From Butyrivibrio sp. (GTDB lineage Bacteria > Bacillota > Clostridia > Lachnospirales > Lachnospiraceae), in assembly GCA_017413105.1 (NCBI GenBank), contig JAFPVA010000302.1, forward strand, positions 1 through 64,000: a stretch of 64,000 nucleotides of DNA, in the 5' to 3' direction. Of the stretch, positions 16,672 to 24,320 are shown piece by piece. A program made the translations under genes and the position numbers. The notes under the pieces were generated by a model. The model ran no database searches and was not told the DNA's origin. It saw only the letters and a program-made list of their open reading frames with translations. Within the stretch, counting starts at the first letter, position 1. Every line of letters starts with the position of its first letter.

Positions 16672-18315
16672 TTAATTTGAGACAAGGCTTCCCATTACAA
16701 ATACAAAAGGTGAATTCCAATATATAGTGATCTCATTTAATGAATAGCAGTCCACATGGTCAAGATAGCACTTCATTGCAGGAAGATTCTTTGGCAGTGT
16801 CTGAGCCCTCTCGTCTTGAAGACCGATGTTGGGGCCGCCGGATACAAGTCCCGGCCAGGGCTCTTCAATATCATCTACAGCTGTCGGACGAAGATGCGGA
16901 TTCTTAAAGGCCTTCTCTCCGTTGCCGGTAACGTAGCTGACATCCATGCTGTTGCAGCCAAGAAGATAATCGATTCCTGATGTTATAGTGTCCTTAAACT
17001 CTTTTTCCTCAGAAATGACATTAGCCACGGTAAGAACCATCAGGTACTTGAGAAGTTCCATATTGCTGCCCCAGATGAAATCCGTTTTCTCCATGCACAG
17101 GTTAAAGCCGTTCTTTTTGGCATTTGCGCAGAGTCTTTTTGCCTCAGCGATGAAGCGGGCCTTAGCATCATCTGCAAGGTCATTTTTTTCGTTCTTAAGG
17201 ATAAGCGAAAAGCTGCCTAGTCCTGCTACTTCAGCCCATCCAAGGCAAGTAAACACATCTCCCTGGTATCCCTTTTTCTTTGCCTGCTTATCAAAAGAAA
17301 TAAGTCTTTCCGAAAGCTCTTTTGCATCCCGGAAGTATTTGTCTTCTCCGGTAGCCTCATACAAAGAACATGCTGCCCAGTATCTGTTGGAGATATCCTC
17401 TGCTTCTCCGTATTCGCCGGTGTTAGAGCCTTCTGCATTCTTAAAAAGCAATGGCTCAGGATTATCCAAAAGCCACTTATAGGCTTTAAGTGATCTCTCC
17501 ATGAGTTTGTCTGCATAAGCCTTGTCATAGTCTCTGTAGATTGTAGAAGCAAGGGCAAAAACAGCAGCTATATCCCCGGTCGCCAAGGAAGAAACATTAA
17601 ACAGAAACAGCTCGCTTGTATCTTCCTCGGGCATTACAAAACCGGCATGATTAAAGGTTGTAACCTTATGCCATACAGAGCCGTTTTCCCTCTGCATCTT
17701 CATGAGAAAGTCCAGCTCTACCTTCACTTCTGCCAGAATATCCGGCAGGTTCCCCTTATCACACTTTTCCTTTGGAATATCAAATTCTATATCAAGAAGG
17801 TTCTTAAAAAATCTTACTCCATATAAAAGATGTGCCACTGCCACAGCTCCTGCGGTGGAGTATCTGCCGTAGTCTCCGGCATCGTGCCAACCCCCGGACA
17901 CATCAACGGGCTCTGTATCCTCTCCGTAAACGGTAGCTTTGCTCAGATGACAGGGCTTGTGATAGTAGACACCTGCATATTTCTTATCAAGAGCATCTCC
18001 GCATCTCAGATAATAAAAACACTTGCAGATATCCTTCTTAAGCTTGTCAAAAACATTGCTTCCAATTGTAAAGGAAGGTCCTGTCACATCTCCGGCAACA
18101 AGCCTGAAAGTGCCGTCCTTAGAAAGTTCTGAGAAATCAGCCACATAGGTATCTTCCCCGGATATCTCATCTGTTCCAAAATGCTGTGTTTTCCCACAAA
18201 AAACAGCAGTCCCATTTTCATCCACCACTTTAAAATCCGGTGCATCAAAATCAAGAACTGCTCTCTTTGCGCTGTCGCTCAAAAAACCTACCTGGTTCAT
18301 GAATACCTTGCTCAT
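16672..18315 (-). CDS. Glycoside hydrolase family 9 (intracellular endoglucanase/cellodextrinase type)
   Basis: 547 residues. The N-terminal 95 are the Ig-like CelD_N domain (SKVFMNQVGFLSDSAKRAVL). The catalytic (alpha/alpha)6 barrel follows, with the GH9 signature GGWHDAGDYGRY at about 140-151 carrying the catalytic base Asp residues, the His-containing block PHLRPTAVDDI, and the catalytic acid Glu in SLNEITIYWNSPFVF near the C-terminus. There is no signal peptide, dockerin or carbohydrate-binding module, so it should act in the cytoplasm on imported cello-oligosaccharides. I chose the second ATG (18315) because GGAGGGA is spaced 7 nt from it and only 1 nt from the ATG at 18321. It is transcribed alone and reads toward the DUF4342 promoter without a visible terminator. 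Confidence 0.92.
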   Translation of the reverse strand: MSKVFMNQVGFLSDSAKRAVLDFDAPDFKVVDENGTAVFCGKTQHFGTDEISGEDTYVADFSELSKDGTFRLVAGDVTGPSFTIGSNVFDKLKKDICKCFYYLRCGDALDKKYAGVYYHKPCHLSKATVYGEDTEPVDVSGGWHDAGDYGRYSTAGAVAVAHLLYGVRFFKNLLDIEFDIPKEKCDKGNLPDILAEVKVELDFLMKMQRENGSVWHKVTTFNHAGFVMPEEDTSELFLFNVSSLATGDIAAVFALASTIYRDYDKAYADKLMERSLKAYKWLLDNPEPLLFKNAEGSNTGEYGEAEDISNRYWAACSLYEATGEDKYFRDAKELSERLISFDKQAKKKGYQGDVFTCLGWAEVAGLGSFSLILKNEKNDLADDAKARFIAEAKRLCANAKKNGFNLCMEKTDFIWGSNMELLKYLMVLTVANVISEEKEFKDTITSGIDYLLGCNSMDVSYVTGNGEKAFKNPHLRPTAVDDIEEPWPGLVSGGPNIGLQDERAQTLPKNLPAMKCYLDHVDCYSLNEITIYWNSPFVFVMGSLVSN

Positions 18316-18360
18316 TCTCATTCCCTCCGCCTGAATTTGCCATAACCTGACTAGAAACCT

Positions 18361-18383
18361 ATATCATATATCATATATCATAA
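18361..18383 (-). repeat. Short tandem TATGATA-type repeat upstream of GH9
   Basis: Three direct 9-bp copies (atatcatat on the plus strand) lie about 45 bp upstream of the GH9 start. Read on the minus strand each contains TATGAT, a fair -10 element, so it may give several start points or be a simple slippage repeat. Confidence 0.45.
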
Positions 18384-18423
18384 CCTTAACCGGCATAATA
18401 ATCCAAGCAGAAATTAGACGGGG

Positions 18424-18510
18424 TGGAACGAGGGGACGGTTCTTGCGTTCCATGGAACGGGGGGACGGTTCCTTCGTTCCATGGAACGGGGGGACGGTTC
18501 CTTCGTTCCA
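18424..18510. repeat. Three tandem 29-bp REP-like palindromic units
   Basis: Units at 18424-18452, 18453-18481 and 18482-18510 abut with no spacer. Each begins TGGAACG, ends CGTTCCA and has a GGGGACGGTTC core. The ends are inverted repeats of each other, so each unit can form a hairpin. The same unit recurs at 19587, 20586, 33257, 39521 and 39638, always between genes. Confidence 0.85.
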
Positions 18511-18530
18511 TAAAACAATGGTAAGCCCCC

Positions 18531-19085
18531 TTACTCAAGGGTTTCCATTACTTTTGCAAACTCCTGAAGGTAACACGCTTCCTCTTTTGCTACAATTTTC
18601 TTATTTTCAGCAATCATTTCTTTGGGCAGAATCTCAGATGAAATAAATGTAAGATTATCGGCTGCCTTCTGGCTCTTTAGTACTATCTGCTTATAAAGCG
18701 GTCCTACGCACAAAAGCTTCATGGCATCTTCATCGGGCAAAAATCCGCTGGTGATAATACCAAGGGTATTATAAATAGTGTCGTTTGCTATAGAACCGAT
18801 TATTATGTCCGCCTCAGCGAGTTTATCCGGCAACGACCTTCTGTTTGAAAAAATGTATCTAAACCACTCCGGATTTCTTTCAAAAACCTTGATATCAAGG
18901 CCTGTTTCATCCAATTCATAGGTATTAACGATAATATCTGCACCAGTCTTTTCTCTTACCCATCTGCTTGCAAACTCATAATTGTCAGAAAGATAAAATC
19001 CCTGGCCAAAGTCTGCATTTATGCGCCCTCTGTGTATATCCGGATTCGGAATCCTGTCATATCCTGCATGAAAAACTTTCATCAT
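18531..19085 (-). CDS. DUF3990 protein (ADP-ribosyltransferase-like fold family)
   Basis: 184 residues, no signal or TM. The N-terminal half matches DUF3990: VFHAGYDRIPNPDIHRGR followed by DFGQGFYLSDNYEFASRWV (about residues 27-45), which parallels the F[HY]Gs....p.......DFG.GFYlt....A..wA pattern. The family is grouped by sequence with ADP-ribosyltransferase-like proteins. Catalysis has not been shown for most members, and I cannot point to a certain catalytic Glu here. The adjacent ATGs at 19085 and 19082 are equivalent starts. It is a lone gene, with REP-like repeats just downstream (18424-18510) and more beyond the small plus-strand gene on the other side. No obvious antitoxin gene is adjacent. 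Confidence 0.75.
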   Translation of the reverse strand: MMKVFHAGYDRIPNPDIHRGRINADFGQGFYLSDNYEFASRWVREKTGADIIVNTYELDETGLDIKVFERNPEWFRYIFSNRRSLPDKLAEADIIIGSIANDTIYNTLGIITSGFLPDEDAMKLLCVGPLYKQIVLKSQKAADNLTFISSEILPKEMIAENKKIVAKEEACYLQEFAKVMETLE

Positions 19086-19254
19086 AAAATCACCACATGA
19101 AACAGTTTTTTAGGTTTTGAATGATTATAACACGCTTTTGCTTTATTGCAATTGTATTGCGTGCAACTTTTATAAAATTATTATATTTATACTTTTTGAC
19201 ACCCACCGTAGAATATGCAAAAATATAAGAAAATCTACGTCTGGAGGGATAAAA

Positions 19255-19575
19255 ATGGTCATCGGAAGAATATTATTCTGGGGATTTCTGTTAATAATGA
19301 TTGTTATGCCGGGATTTTTAAGACTATTTATTGATGTAAAAAAACCTTCATCGAAGATAAATACTCCGAAGCCAGCATCCTTGCCAAAGGGCTATAAGAA
19401 GTCCCGTGGTTTTGATACCTACAGCAAAAAGACCCACGACACCAAGCCCGGAGCCATGCCTCATAAACATGAGACGAACCATTACACCTCTATGTGCGAT
19501 GCTTCAAAACTTCCCAAGGGTTACATTTTGCTTAACGGAGAGCCCGTAAGAGTGGCCGATTTAGAAGATAAATGA
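19255..19575 (+). CDS. Small single-pass membrane protein, unknown
   Basis: 106 residues from the ATG at 19255, preceded by GGAGG (19243-19247). Residues about 3-24 are strongly hydrophobic (RILFWGFLLIMIVMPGFLRL); the rest is a basic, Pro- and His-containing soluble tail with no family I recognise. A longer in-frame start at 19117 has no ribosome-binding site and would add an AT-rich, low-quality stretch, so I reject it. The gene is isolated, with the divergent DUF3990 gene upstream and a REP-like unit immediately downstream. Confidence 0.65.
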   Translation: MVIGRILFWGFLLIMIVMPGFLRLFIDVKKPSSKINTPKPASLPKGYKKSRGFDTYSKKTHDTKPGAMPHKHETNHYTSMCDASKLPKGYILLNGEPVRVADLEDK

Positions 19576-19586
19576 AAGACTTCGGG

Positions 19587-19660
19587 TGGAACGAGGGGAC
19601 GGTTCTTGCGTTCCATGGAACGAGAGAACCGTCCTCTCGTTTCACCGTCCCCTCGTTTCA
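19587..19660. repeat. REP-like unit plus partial inverted copies
   Basis: A full 29-bp unit at 19587-19615 (TGGAACG...GGGGACGGTTC...CGTTCCA) is followed by two shortened copies in the opposite orientation (GAACCGTCCTCTCG and ACCGTCCCCTCG cores) to 19660. The head-to-tail-inverted pair could form a long cruciform. Confidence 0.75.
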
Positions 19661-19772
19661 TGGGATAAAAACTGTCATTTATAACGATATCATCCTCAAA
19701 AAAATGTCACCACTCATAAATCGGAAGGGTTCTTTTCATTTTCCGAATAGACCACTGTGGAGAGATTCACAT

Positions 19773-19815
19773 AAAAAAACAATCCGAAATCTAAGCGCCC
19801 GATTCCAGATTGTTT
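19773..19815 (-). terminator. Terminator of endonuclease III gene
   Basis: AAACAATC (19777-19784) pairs with GATTGTTT (19808-19815), and an inner ATC pairs with GAT. On the minus strand the stem is followed by a run of seven T. It lies 16 bp past the nth stop. Confidence 0.75.
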
Positions 19816-19830
19816 GATTCTATTTCATAT

Positions 19831-20466
19831 TCATTTTTTCTTTCCTGTCTTACAAATATCCTTAAGACAGCACCTCTCACAGTCAGGTCTTCTTGCTACA
19901 CACACAGCCCTTCCGTGGGTTACAAATCTGTGACACAGGGCATTTCCCTCTTCTGGGGGAATGATCTTCCACAGTTCTTTTTCCACCTTGCCGGGTTCCT
20001 TGATGTCGTCCACAAGACCTATAAGGTTGCACAACCTAATGCAATGAGTATCCGTCACGATTGCAGGCTTTCCGTAAACGTCCCCCAGAACCAGATTTGC
20101 GCTCTTCCTGCCGACCCCGGGAAGCTTCAAAAGTTCATCCATAGTATCCGGAACCACACCGCCATACTCATCCCGCAGCATCTTCATGCAGGCAGATATA
20201 TCTCTTGCCTTGGAATTTCCAAGGCCGCAGGGACGAACGATTTCTTCTATTTCTGACACCTCAGCATTCGCCAGCGCCTCCACAGTGGGAAACTTCTCAT
20301 ATAAAAGAGGTGTGATCATATCGACTCTCTTGTCTGTGCACTGGGCTGCAAGGCGAACGCTCACAAGAAGCTGCCATGCCTTATCATAAGCCAGCGTACA
20401 TATCGCATCCGGATATTCTTTTCTTAATCTTTCAATCACTTCAAGCGCAAGTTTTTTCTTCGTCAT
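19831..20466 (-). CDS. nth: Endonuclease III (DNA glycosylase/AP lyase)
   Basis: 211 residues from the ATG at 20466, which has AAGGTG just upstream; the longer open frame to 20547 lacks a site and precedes the conserved start MTKKKLALEVIERLRKEYP. Signature parts are present: the helix-hairpin-helix LLKLPGVGRKSANLVLG with catalytic Lys, the catalytic Asp in VTDTHCIRL, and the C-terminal [4Fe-4S] loop with Cys spacing C-x6-C-x2-C-x5-C (CVARRPDCERCCLKDIC). It removes oxidised pyrimidines in base excision repair. One difference from the common form is QLLVSVRLAAQCTDKRVD, with VRLAAQCTD in place of the frequent VxLSAQTTD. It is monocistronic. Confidence 0.95.
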   Translation of the reverse strand: MTKKKLALEVIERLRKEYPDAICTLAYDKAWQLLVSVRLAAQCTDKRVDMITPLLYEKFPTVEALANAEVSEIEEIVRPCGLGNSKARDISACMKMLRDEYGGVVPDTMDELLKLPGVGRKSANLVLGDVYGKPAIVTDTHCIRLCNLIGLVDDIKEPGKVEKELWKIIPPEEGNALCHRFVTHGRAVCVARRPDCERCCLKDICKTGKKK

Positions 20467-20585
20467 AAGCACCTTACTTTCTGAAACAAGCCCACTTACT
20501 ACTTTCCATGTTACTACAAAATAACTAACTACATCCATCTTGCCCATTCCATAGGCCCGCTAACTCCATCCCCAGCTCCATTACC

Positions 20586-20658
20586 TGGAACGAAAGAACC
20601 GTCCCCTCGTTCCATGGAACGAAAGAACCGTCCCCTCGTTCCACCGTCCCCCGTTCCA
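20586..20658. repeat. Two tandem REP-like units, reverse orientation, plus a partial third
   Basis: Units at 20586-20614 and 20615-20643 are reverse-complement copies of the 29-bp element (core GAACCGTCCCC). A 15-bp fragment follows to 20658, ending two bases before the stop of the next gene. Confidence 0.85.
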
Positions 20659-20659
20659 C

Positions 20660-21952
20660 TTATTCCTTCAGCATATACTGCAAATACTGCCGTGTATCGG
20701 TAACGGATTCAAGTGCCTCCTGCAGTTCTTCATCCTTAGCTTGTCTGATTTCCTCTTTCTTTTGCCTGATGTACTCCGTCTCATAGTTAAGTCTTTTTGA
20801 CAAGAACAGGATTCCGGCAAGCTTAAGAGCATCTTTACTCTCATAGGCTAGCTTTACTCTCTCCTCCATCTTCTGATGCACCAGTTCCTTTGGATACTCC
20901 TTCAAAAGCTCAGCAGCCCCCAGGAAATAAGCTTCATCCACATCCCCAAGGCAGTCAAATAAAAAGTCGATTCCCTCTAGTCTCCGGGAATCCCCCATCA
21001 TTCCTAGGAGTTCTACGCCGTTACATACACTGAATTCATTCTTGTATTTCTCAAAAACAAGGAAATCCGAAAGCTTTACTTCCTTCTTCCTGACTGCCTT
21101 GGCAGCTCTTTTTATCTCAGCTTCAGTAAGGACTCTTTCAAAAAAGACCTCTCCTGCTCCGCCGCCCTCAGCCAATGGCTCAAATTTTTCTAATCCGAGC
21201 CTTGAGCGGTTTGGGTTGCGCTTCAAGGTCTCTTTCTCCCATTTATACCTGACTCTTGCCCAGTCCGCCTTGGATAAACTCTTCTGTTTTCCCAAAGCAT
21301 CCTCTAAGGTATACTCACCAAAATTCGGCATGGTAGTATAATACTGGCCTCTCGCTTCAAAGAATTCCCGAAGTTCTTTCCTTGCCCAAGGAAACTTTGC
21401 TCTCCTCGGTAACTTAATTGTTGCTCCGTCTATAGTGTACAACACATTGTTTTTCTCATTATATCCGCAAAGAAGGTCCAAAGGAATGTAGCCTCCAAGG
21501 ATGCAAACCCACTTATCATCTTCGCTTACCATTATGTCAGGAGACGTACTTCCATCTTCTCCTACATATTTCTCAAAATGAACGTCGCCGATAAACTCCT
21601 CTATCTGGTCATATCCAAAGAGTTTTCCAAAATGAGGCACCTGTTCAAAGGGTTCAGCATTATCCTTTTCATCTTTGCTGAGCTCTTTGCTCTTTTTCCT
21701 GCCAATTCCCCAGTACTCATAGACTGTAATGCCTTCCTCAATTGGCCCCAGTAAAAATGTAAAAAGACACATACCACCAAATGGGAAAATAAACGCCGAT
21801 ATCTCAGTGAGCAGTGTTGAGCCTGTAACCTCATTTATCCATGCTACAACAAATATTCCGGGAATAAGTCCCATAAGTTGAAATATGAATTCAAAAAAGG
21901 TGAATAAACAGCCGTGTTGTTTCTTTTCTCTTTTATTATTACTCTTACTCAT
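20660..21952 (-). CDS. Unknown two-TM membrane protein with large cytoplasmic domain
   Basis: 430 residues. A basic start (SKSNNKREKKQHG) is followed by two hydrophobic segments at about 15-38 and 43-68, then about 360 soluble residues. Residues about 115-230 appear beta-rich; residues about 290-430 are helical and charged, perhaps HEAT-like. I do not recognise a family. Expression control is unusual: its Shine-Dalgarno GGAG is embedded in the 3' arm of a perfect 14-bp hairpin whose U-tract abuts the ATG. REP-like copies start right after its stop. Confidence 0.75.
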   Translation of the reverse strand: MSKSNNKREKKQHGCLFTFFEFIFQLMGLIPGIFVVAWINEVTGSTLLTEISAFIFPFGGMCLFTFLLGPIEEGITVYEYWGIGRKKSKELSKDEKDNAEPFEQVPHFGKLFGYDQIEEFIGDVHFEKYVGEDGSTSPDIMVSEDDKWVCILGGYIPLDLLCGYNEKNNVLYTIDGATIKLPRRAKFPWARKELREFFEARGQYYTTMPNFGEYTLEDALGKQKSLSKADWARVRYKWEKETLKRNPNRSRLGLEKFEPLAEGGGAGEVFFERVLTEAEIKRAAKAVRKKEVKLSDFLVFEKYKNEFSVCNGVELLGMMGDSRRLEGIDFLFDCLGDVDEAYFLGAAELLKEYPKELVHQKMEERVKLAYESKDALKLAGILFLSKRLNYETEYIRQKKEEIRQAKDEELQEALESVTDTRQYLQYMLKE

Positions 21953-22000
21953 AAAAAAATCTCCAAAATGCCATGTAATTTTACCACATTTTGGAGATTT
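21953..22000 (-). terminator. Hairpin that is both terminator and ribosome-binding-site sequester
   Basis: Arms 21957-21970 and 21987-22000 are perfectly complementary over 14 bp (AAATCTCCAAAATG / CATTTTGGAGATTT) around a 16-nt loop. On the minus strand the second arm contains GGAG, then seven U, then the ATG of the gene starting at 21952. It lies 8 bp downstream of the GH3 remnant, so it probably ends that transcript while hiding the next gene's ribosome-binding site. Confidence 0.8.
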
Positions 22001-22008
22001 TACTATAT

Positions 22009-22405
22009 TTATTTCTTTTTAATTCCAATCACAAGCCGAGCAATACTAACTGCCGCCAAAAGACCAAATACCACATCTAAAACAATTATCAGGATCTGCC
22101 ACCAGGTAGTAGCTTCTACAACCTGCATATTGGCTGATACTCCATTCATTGCGTTGGAATTGGCAACTGTGTAAAGGATGTGCTTAGTCGCTTCTCTCAT
22201 AGCGGATACAACCTGAGGATCGTCCTTGTATTCCACGAGCTTCTGTGTCCACTTGGCTCCGTCATTACAATCCCAGCCATCGCCTCCGGCCATAAGACCG
22301 TTTAGAACATCCATGTAATACTCAAAGTTTCTTCCACTATATGGGGTTCTGTGAATATTCACACCGGGTCCATAGATTCCTGAATAAGCTTTCCCATTTG
22401 CAAAC
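22009..22405 (-). pseudogene. Remnant of a membrane-anchored GH3 beta-glucosidase
   Basis: The translated frame reads NGKAYSGIYGPGVNIHRTPY then SGRNFEYY, the substrate-site block of the GH3 catalytic barrel, and then jumps directly to the C-terminal end (MDVLNGLMAGGDGWDCNDGA, the AMREATKHILYTVANSNAMN block, and a final TM at about residues 92-113). In intact paralogues in this window these blocks are separated by about 170-220 residues that include the nucleophile Asp. A TAG stands just upstream of the recognisable part (about 22406-22408), and the N-terminal sugar-binding half is absent. It is therefore an internally deleted, 5'-truncated copy of the permuted GH3 type. It lies directly downstream of the phosphofructokinase gene. 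Confidence 0.85.
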
Positions 22406-22410
22406 TAAAT

Positions 22411-22441
22411 AAGCGGCCCACCAAAAATGGAGAACCGCTCT
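22411..22441 (-). terminator. Possible terminator of the phosphofructokinase gene
   Basis: AGCGG (22412-22416) pairs with CCGCT (22435-22439), with further G-C contacts inside; on the minus strand AT-rich sequence follows. It is 5 bp past the stop at 22446. The stem is short, so this is moderate evidence only. Confidence 0.45.
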
Positions 22442-22445
22442 TTAC

Positions 22446-23675
22446 TTATTCTCCCAGATAAATATGCTGTGGAAGACCTCCAACAAAGATAGGTGTAAGC
22501 TCTGCCTGGATCAGAGGATGCGCATATTCAATAAACTCCTGCTTCATCTGGGTGTGGTCGTCGCTGACCCACTCAAGAGGAACTTTTTTCTCAAGATTTG
22601 CTATATCTGAAATGGGGTGAAGCTCTGTTGTACACTGGTAAGGTGAATTAGATACTCTCTTTAAAGCAACCATTTCTCCGGTGTGTCCTTCAAAGGCAGC
22701 CTTAACTGCAGCCCCACCAACCTGATAAGCCTCTGTTATATCAGTTCTGCTTGTGAGGTGCCCTGCACAACGCTGAAGAGTTGAAAGTTCAATGCATCTT
22801 GTCTTGGTATCAAGATTTCTTGCTATTGTGTTAGCCAAAAATCTTGCTGTACCGGTAAGGGCCTTATGACCAAAAGCATCAACTGCGTGAACATCATCAG
22901 ACAGCTCGCATACATATCTGCCATCCTCAAGCTTAACGCCTTCTGAAACAGCGATAACAATGCTGCTCTTTTTCTCCTGCATTTTACGGACTTTCTCGAC
23001 AAATCTATCCACATTAAAGGGAACCTCCGGAAGACAGATCATGTCAACACCCTCGCAGTCATAGTCCTTTGCCAGCGCAGCCGCTGCTGTAAGCCAACCG
23101 GCATTTCTTCCCATTATCTCGACAACGGTAACATATTTGGTGCCGTAGACAGTAGCATCTCTTATGATTTCCTTCATGACAACGCCTATGTACTTGGCTG
23201 CTGAACCATAGCCCGGTGTGTGATCTGTTACGGTAAGGTCATTATCAATGGTCTTTGGAACTCCGATAAATCTGATATCACTTCCCACCTTTTCTCCATA
23301 AGCGGCAAGTTTTCCAATCGTATCCATGCTGTCATTGCCGCCGATATAAAAGAAATATCCGATGTTAAGATCAATCAGACTTTTCATGATCTTCTCGTAA
23401 ACTTCCTCTGCACCCTCAGCTGACAGTTCCGGAAGCTTATAACGACAGCTTCCAAGATAGCTTGACGGAGTCCTCTTAAGAAGCTCAATATCTATTGGCT
23501 TTTTGAAGACTTCTGTAAGATCAACATATCTTCCCTCAAGAAATCCCTGGATTCCGTTGCACATACCGTACACATGCTCTGCACCGCGGCTGACTGCTGC
23601 CTCATATACCCCTGCAAGGCTTGAATTGATAACCGCTGTAGGTCCACCTGACTGTCCAACTATTGCATTCTTCAT
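22446..23675 (-). CDS. pfp: 6-phosphofructokinase, PPi-dependent type
   Basis: 409 residues, a typical length for the family. The N-terminus GQSGGPTAVINSSLAGV is the nucleotide/PPi loop. GGNDSMDT (about residues 111-118) has Asp where ATP-PFKs have Gly, and PKTIDNDL (about 144-151) has the Lys that marks PPi use; together they point to pyrophosphate as the phosphoryl donor. Catalytic Asp is in TIDND, and VVEIMGRNAGWLT is the fructose-6-phosphate block. It performs reversible fructose-6-P phosphorylation in glycolysis and saves ATP. An AAAAGGAGGGG site precedes the ATG. It lies downstream of a GH3/GPH/GH2 sugar cluster but is separated from it by 195 bp with a stable hairpin, so it probably has its own promoter. 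Confidence 0.92.
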   Translation of the reverse strand: MKNAIVGQSGGPTAVINSSLAGVYEAAVSRGAEHVYGMCNGIQGFLEGRYVDLTEVFKKPIDIELLKRTPSSYLGSCRYKLPELSAEGAEEVYEKIMKSLIDLNIGYFFYIGGNDSMDTIGKLAAYGEKVGSDIRFIGVPKTIDNDLTVTDHTPGYGSAAKYIGVVMKEIIRDATVYGTKYVTVVEIMGRNAGWLTAAAALAKDYDCEGVDMICLPEVPFNVDRFVEKVRKMQEKKSSIVIAVSEGVKLEDGRYVCELSDDVHAVDAFGHKALTGTARFLANTIARNLDTKTRCIELSTLQRCAGHLTSRTDITEAYQVGGAAVKAAFEGHTGEMVALKRVSNSPYQCTTELHPISDIANLEKKVPLEWVSDDHTQMKQEFIEYAHPLIQAELTPIFVGGLPQHIYLGE

Positions 23676-23811
23676 TCCTCTTTACCCCTCCTTTTAATTT
23701 GCGTTTCCTAAGTAACGCTTAAAATCAGCTTCTAGATGAATCGTAGCACGTTTAGTATATTCTCTGTAAGCTCTTACATTTTCATTTTTATTGAAATTAT
23801 TGAACTGTAAT

Positions 23812-23840
23812 CTCCCAGCAGCCTGTTAAGCTGCTGGGAG
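23812..23840 (-). terminator. Strong hairpin after the glycosidase cluster
   Basis: CTCCCAGCAGC (23812-23822) and GCTGCTGGGAG (23830-23840) form a perfect 11-bp GC-rich stem with a 7-nt loop, 30 bp past the stop at 23871. No U-tract follows on either strand, so it may be a Rho-type or mRNA-protecting hairpin rather than a classical terminator. Confidence 0.55.
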
Positions 23841-23870
23841 TCGTCCTCCAAAATAACTATCTTTATCAAG

Positions 23871-24317
23871 TTAAGCACTCTCTTTTACGCTACGCAGGAA
23901 AGCTCCGATGATAAGAGCAAGTGCTCCCACCAGAAATCCTGCAAAAGCTACAACCGTAACATAGAATACCTGCCATCCTACGGTATTAACTGAGTCGTAG
24001 GAGAAAAGACCTGCAATAAGAAGTATTCTCTCTGCAAGGACTTTCCCAAATGCAGTTGTGAAAAGAGCTATTGCTCCCAAAGCTGCTGCAGTTCCACAGA
24101 TGTCTCTGTTACCAAACATATTTGGAAGTACAACTGCCACAAGACTAAGCAGTACACCTGTAATTCCGAAAGTAACAACTGTACTAAGATTACCCAGTGC
24201 ATAGGTGCGTGTCATATTGCTGCAGATAACTGAAGCAATGATCCCTACAATTCCCAGAACTGCTGCCACTATATTAAAGTAAGCGCCAACGCTTTGTTTT
24301 TTCATAAAGTCTGACAT
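23871..24317 (-). CDS. Small four-TM membrane protein linked to GH3
   Basis: 148 residues with four hydrophobic helices (about 14-33, 46-66, 75-92 and 115-141) joined by short loops. No family recognised. Its Shine-Dalgarno GGAGG lies inside the last codons of the GH3 gene, and the gap between the two reading frames is only 3 bp, so translation is coupled. The pairing suggests it holds or positions the membrane-anchored GH3, or helps move its product, but that is inference. Confidence 0.75.
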   Translation of the reverse strand: MSDFMKKQSVGAYFNIVAAVLGIVGIIASVICSNMTRTYALGNLSTVVTFGITGVLLSLVAVVLPNMFGNRDICGTAAALGAIALFTTAFGKVLAERILLIAGLFSYDSVNTVGWQVFYVTVVAFAGFLVGALALIIGAFLRSVKESA

Positions 24318-24320
24318 GCC

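Noticed and set aside
18424..18510. Possible CRISPR array (29-bp units in tandem)
   Set aside because: Units abut with no spacers, are palindromic, and recur singly elsewhere; no cas genes.
19572..19817. 81-codon plus-strand frame after the small membrane gene
   Set aside because: It reads through the REP-like repeats and the nth terminator, with no ribosome-binding site.
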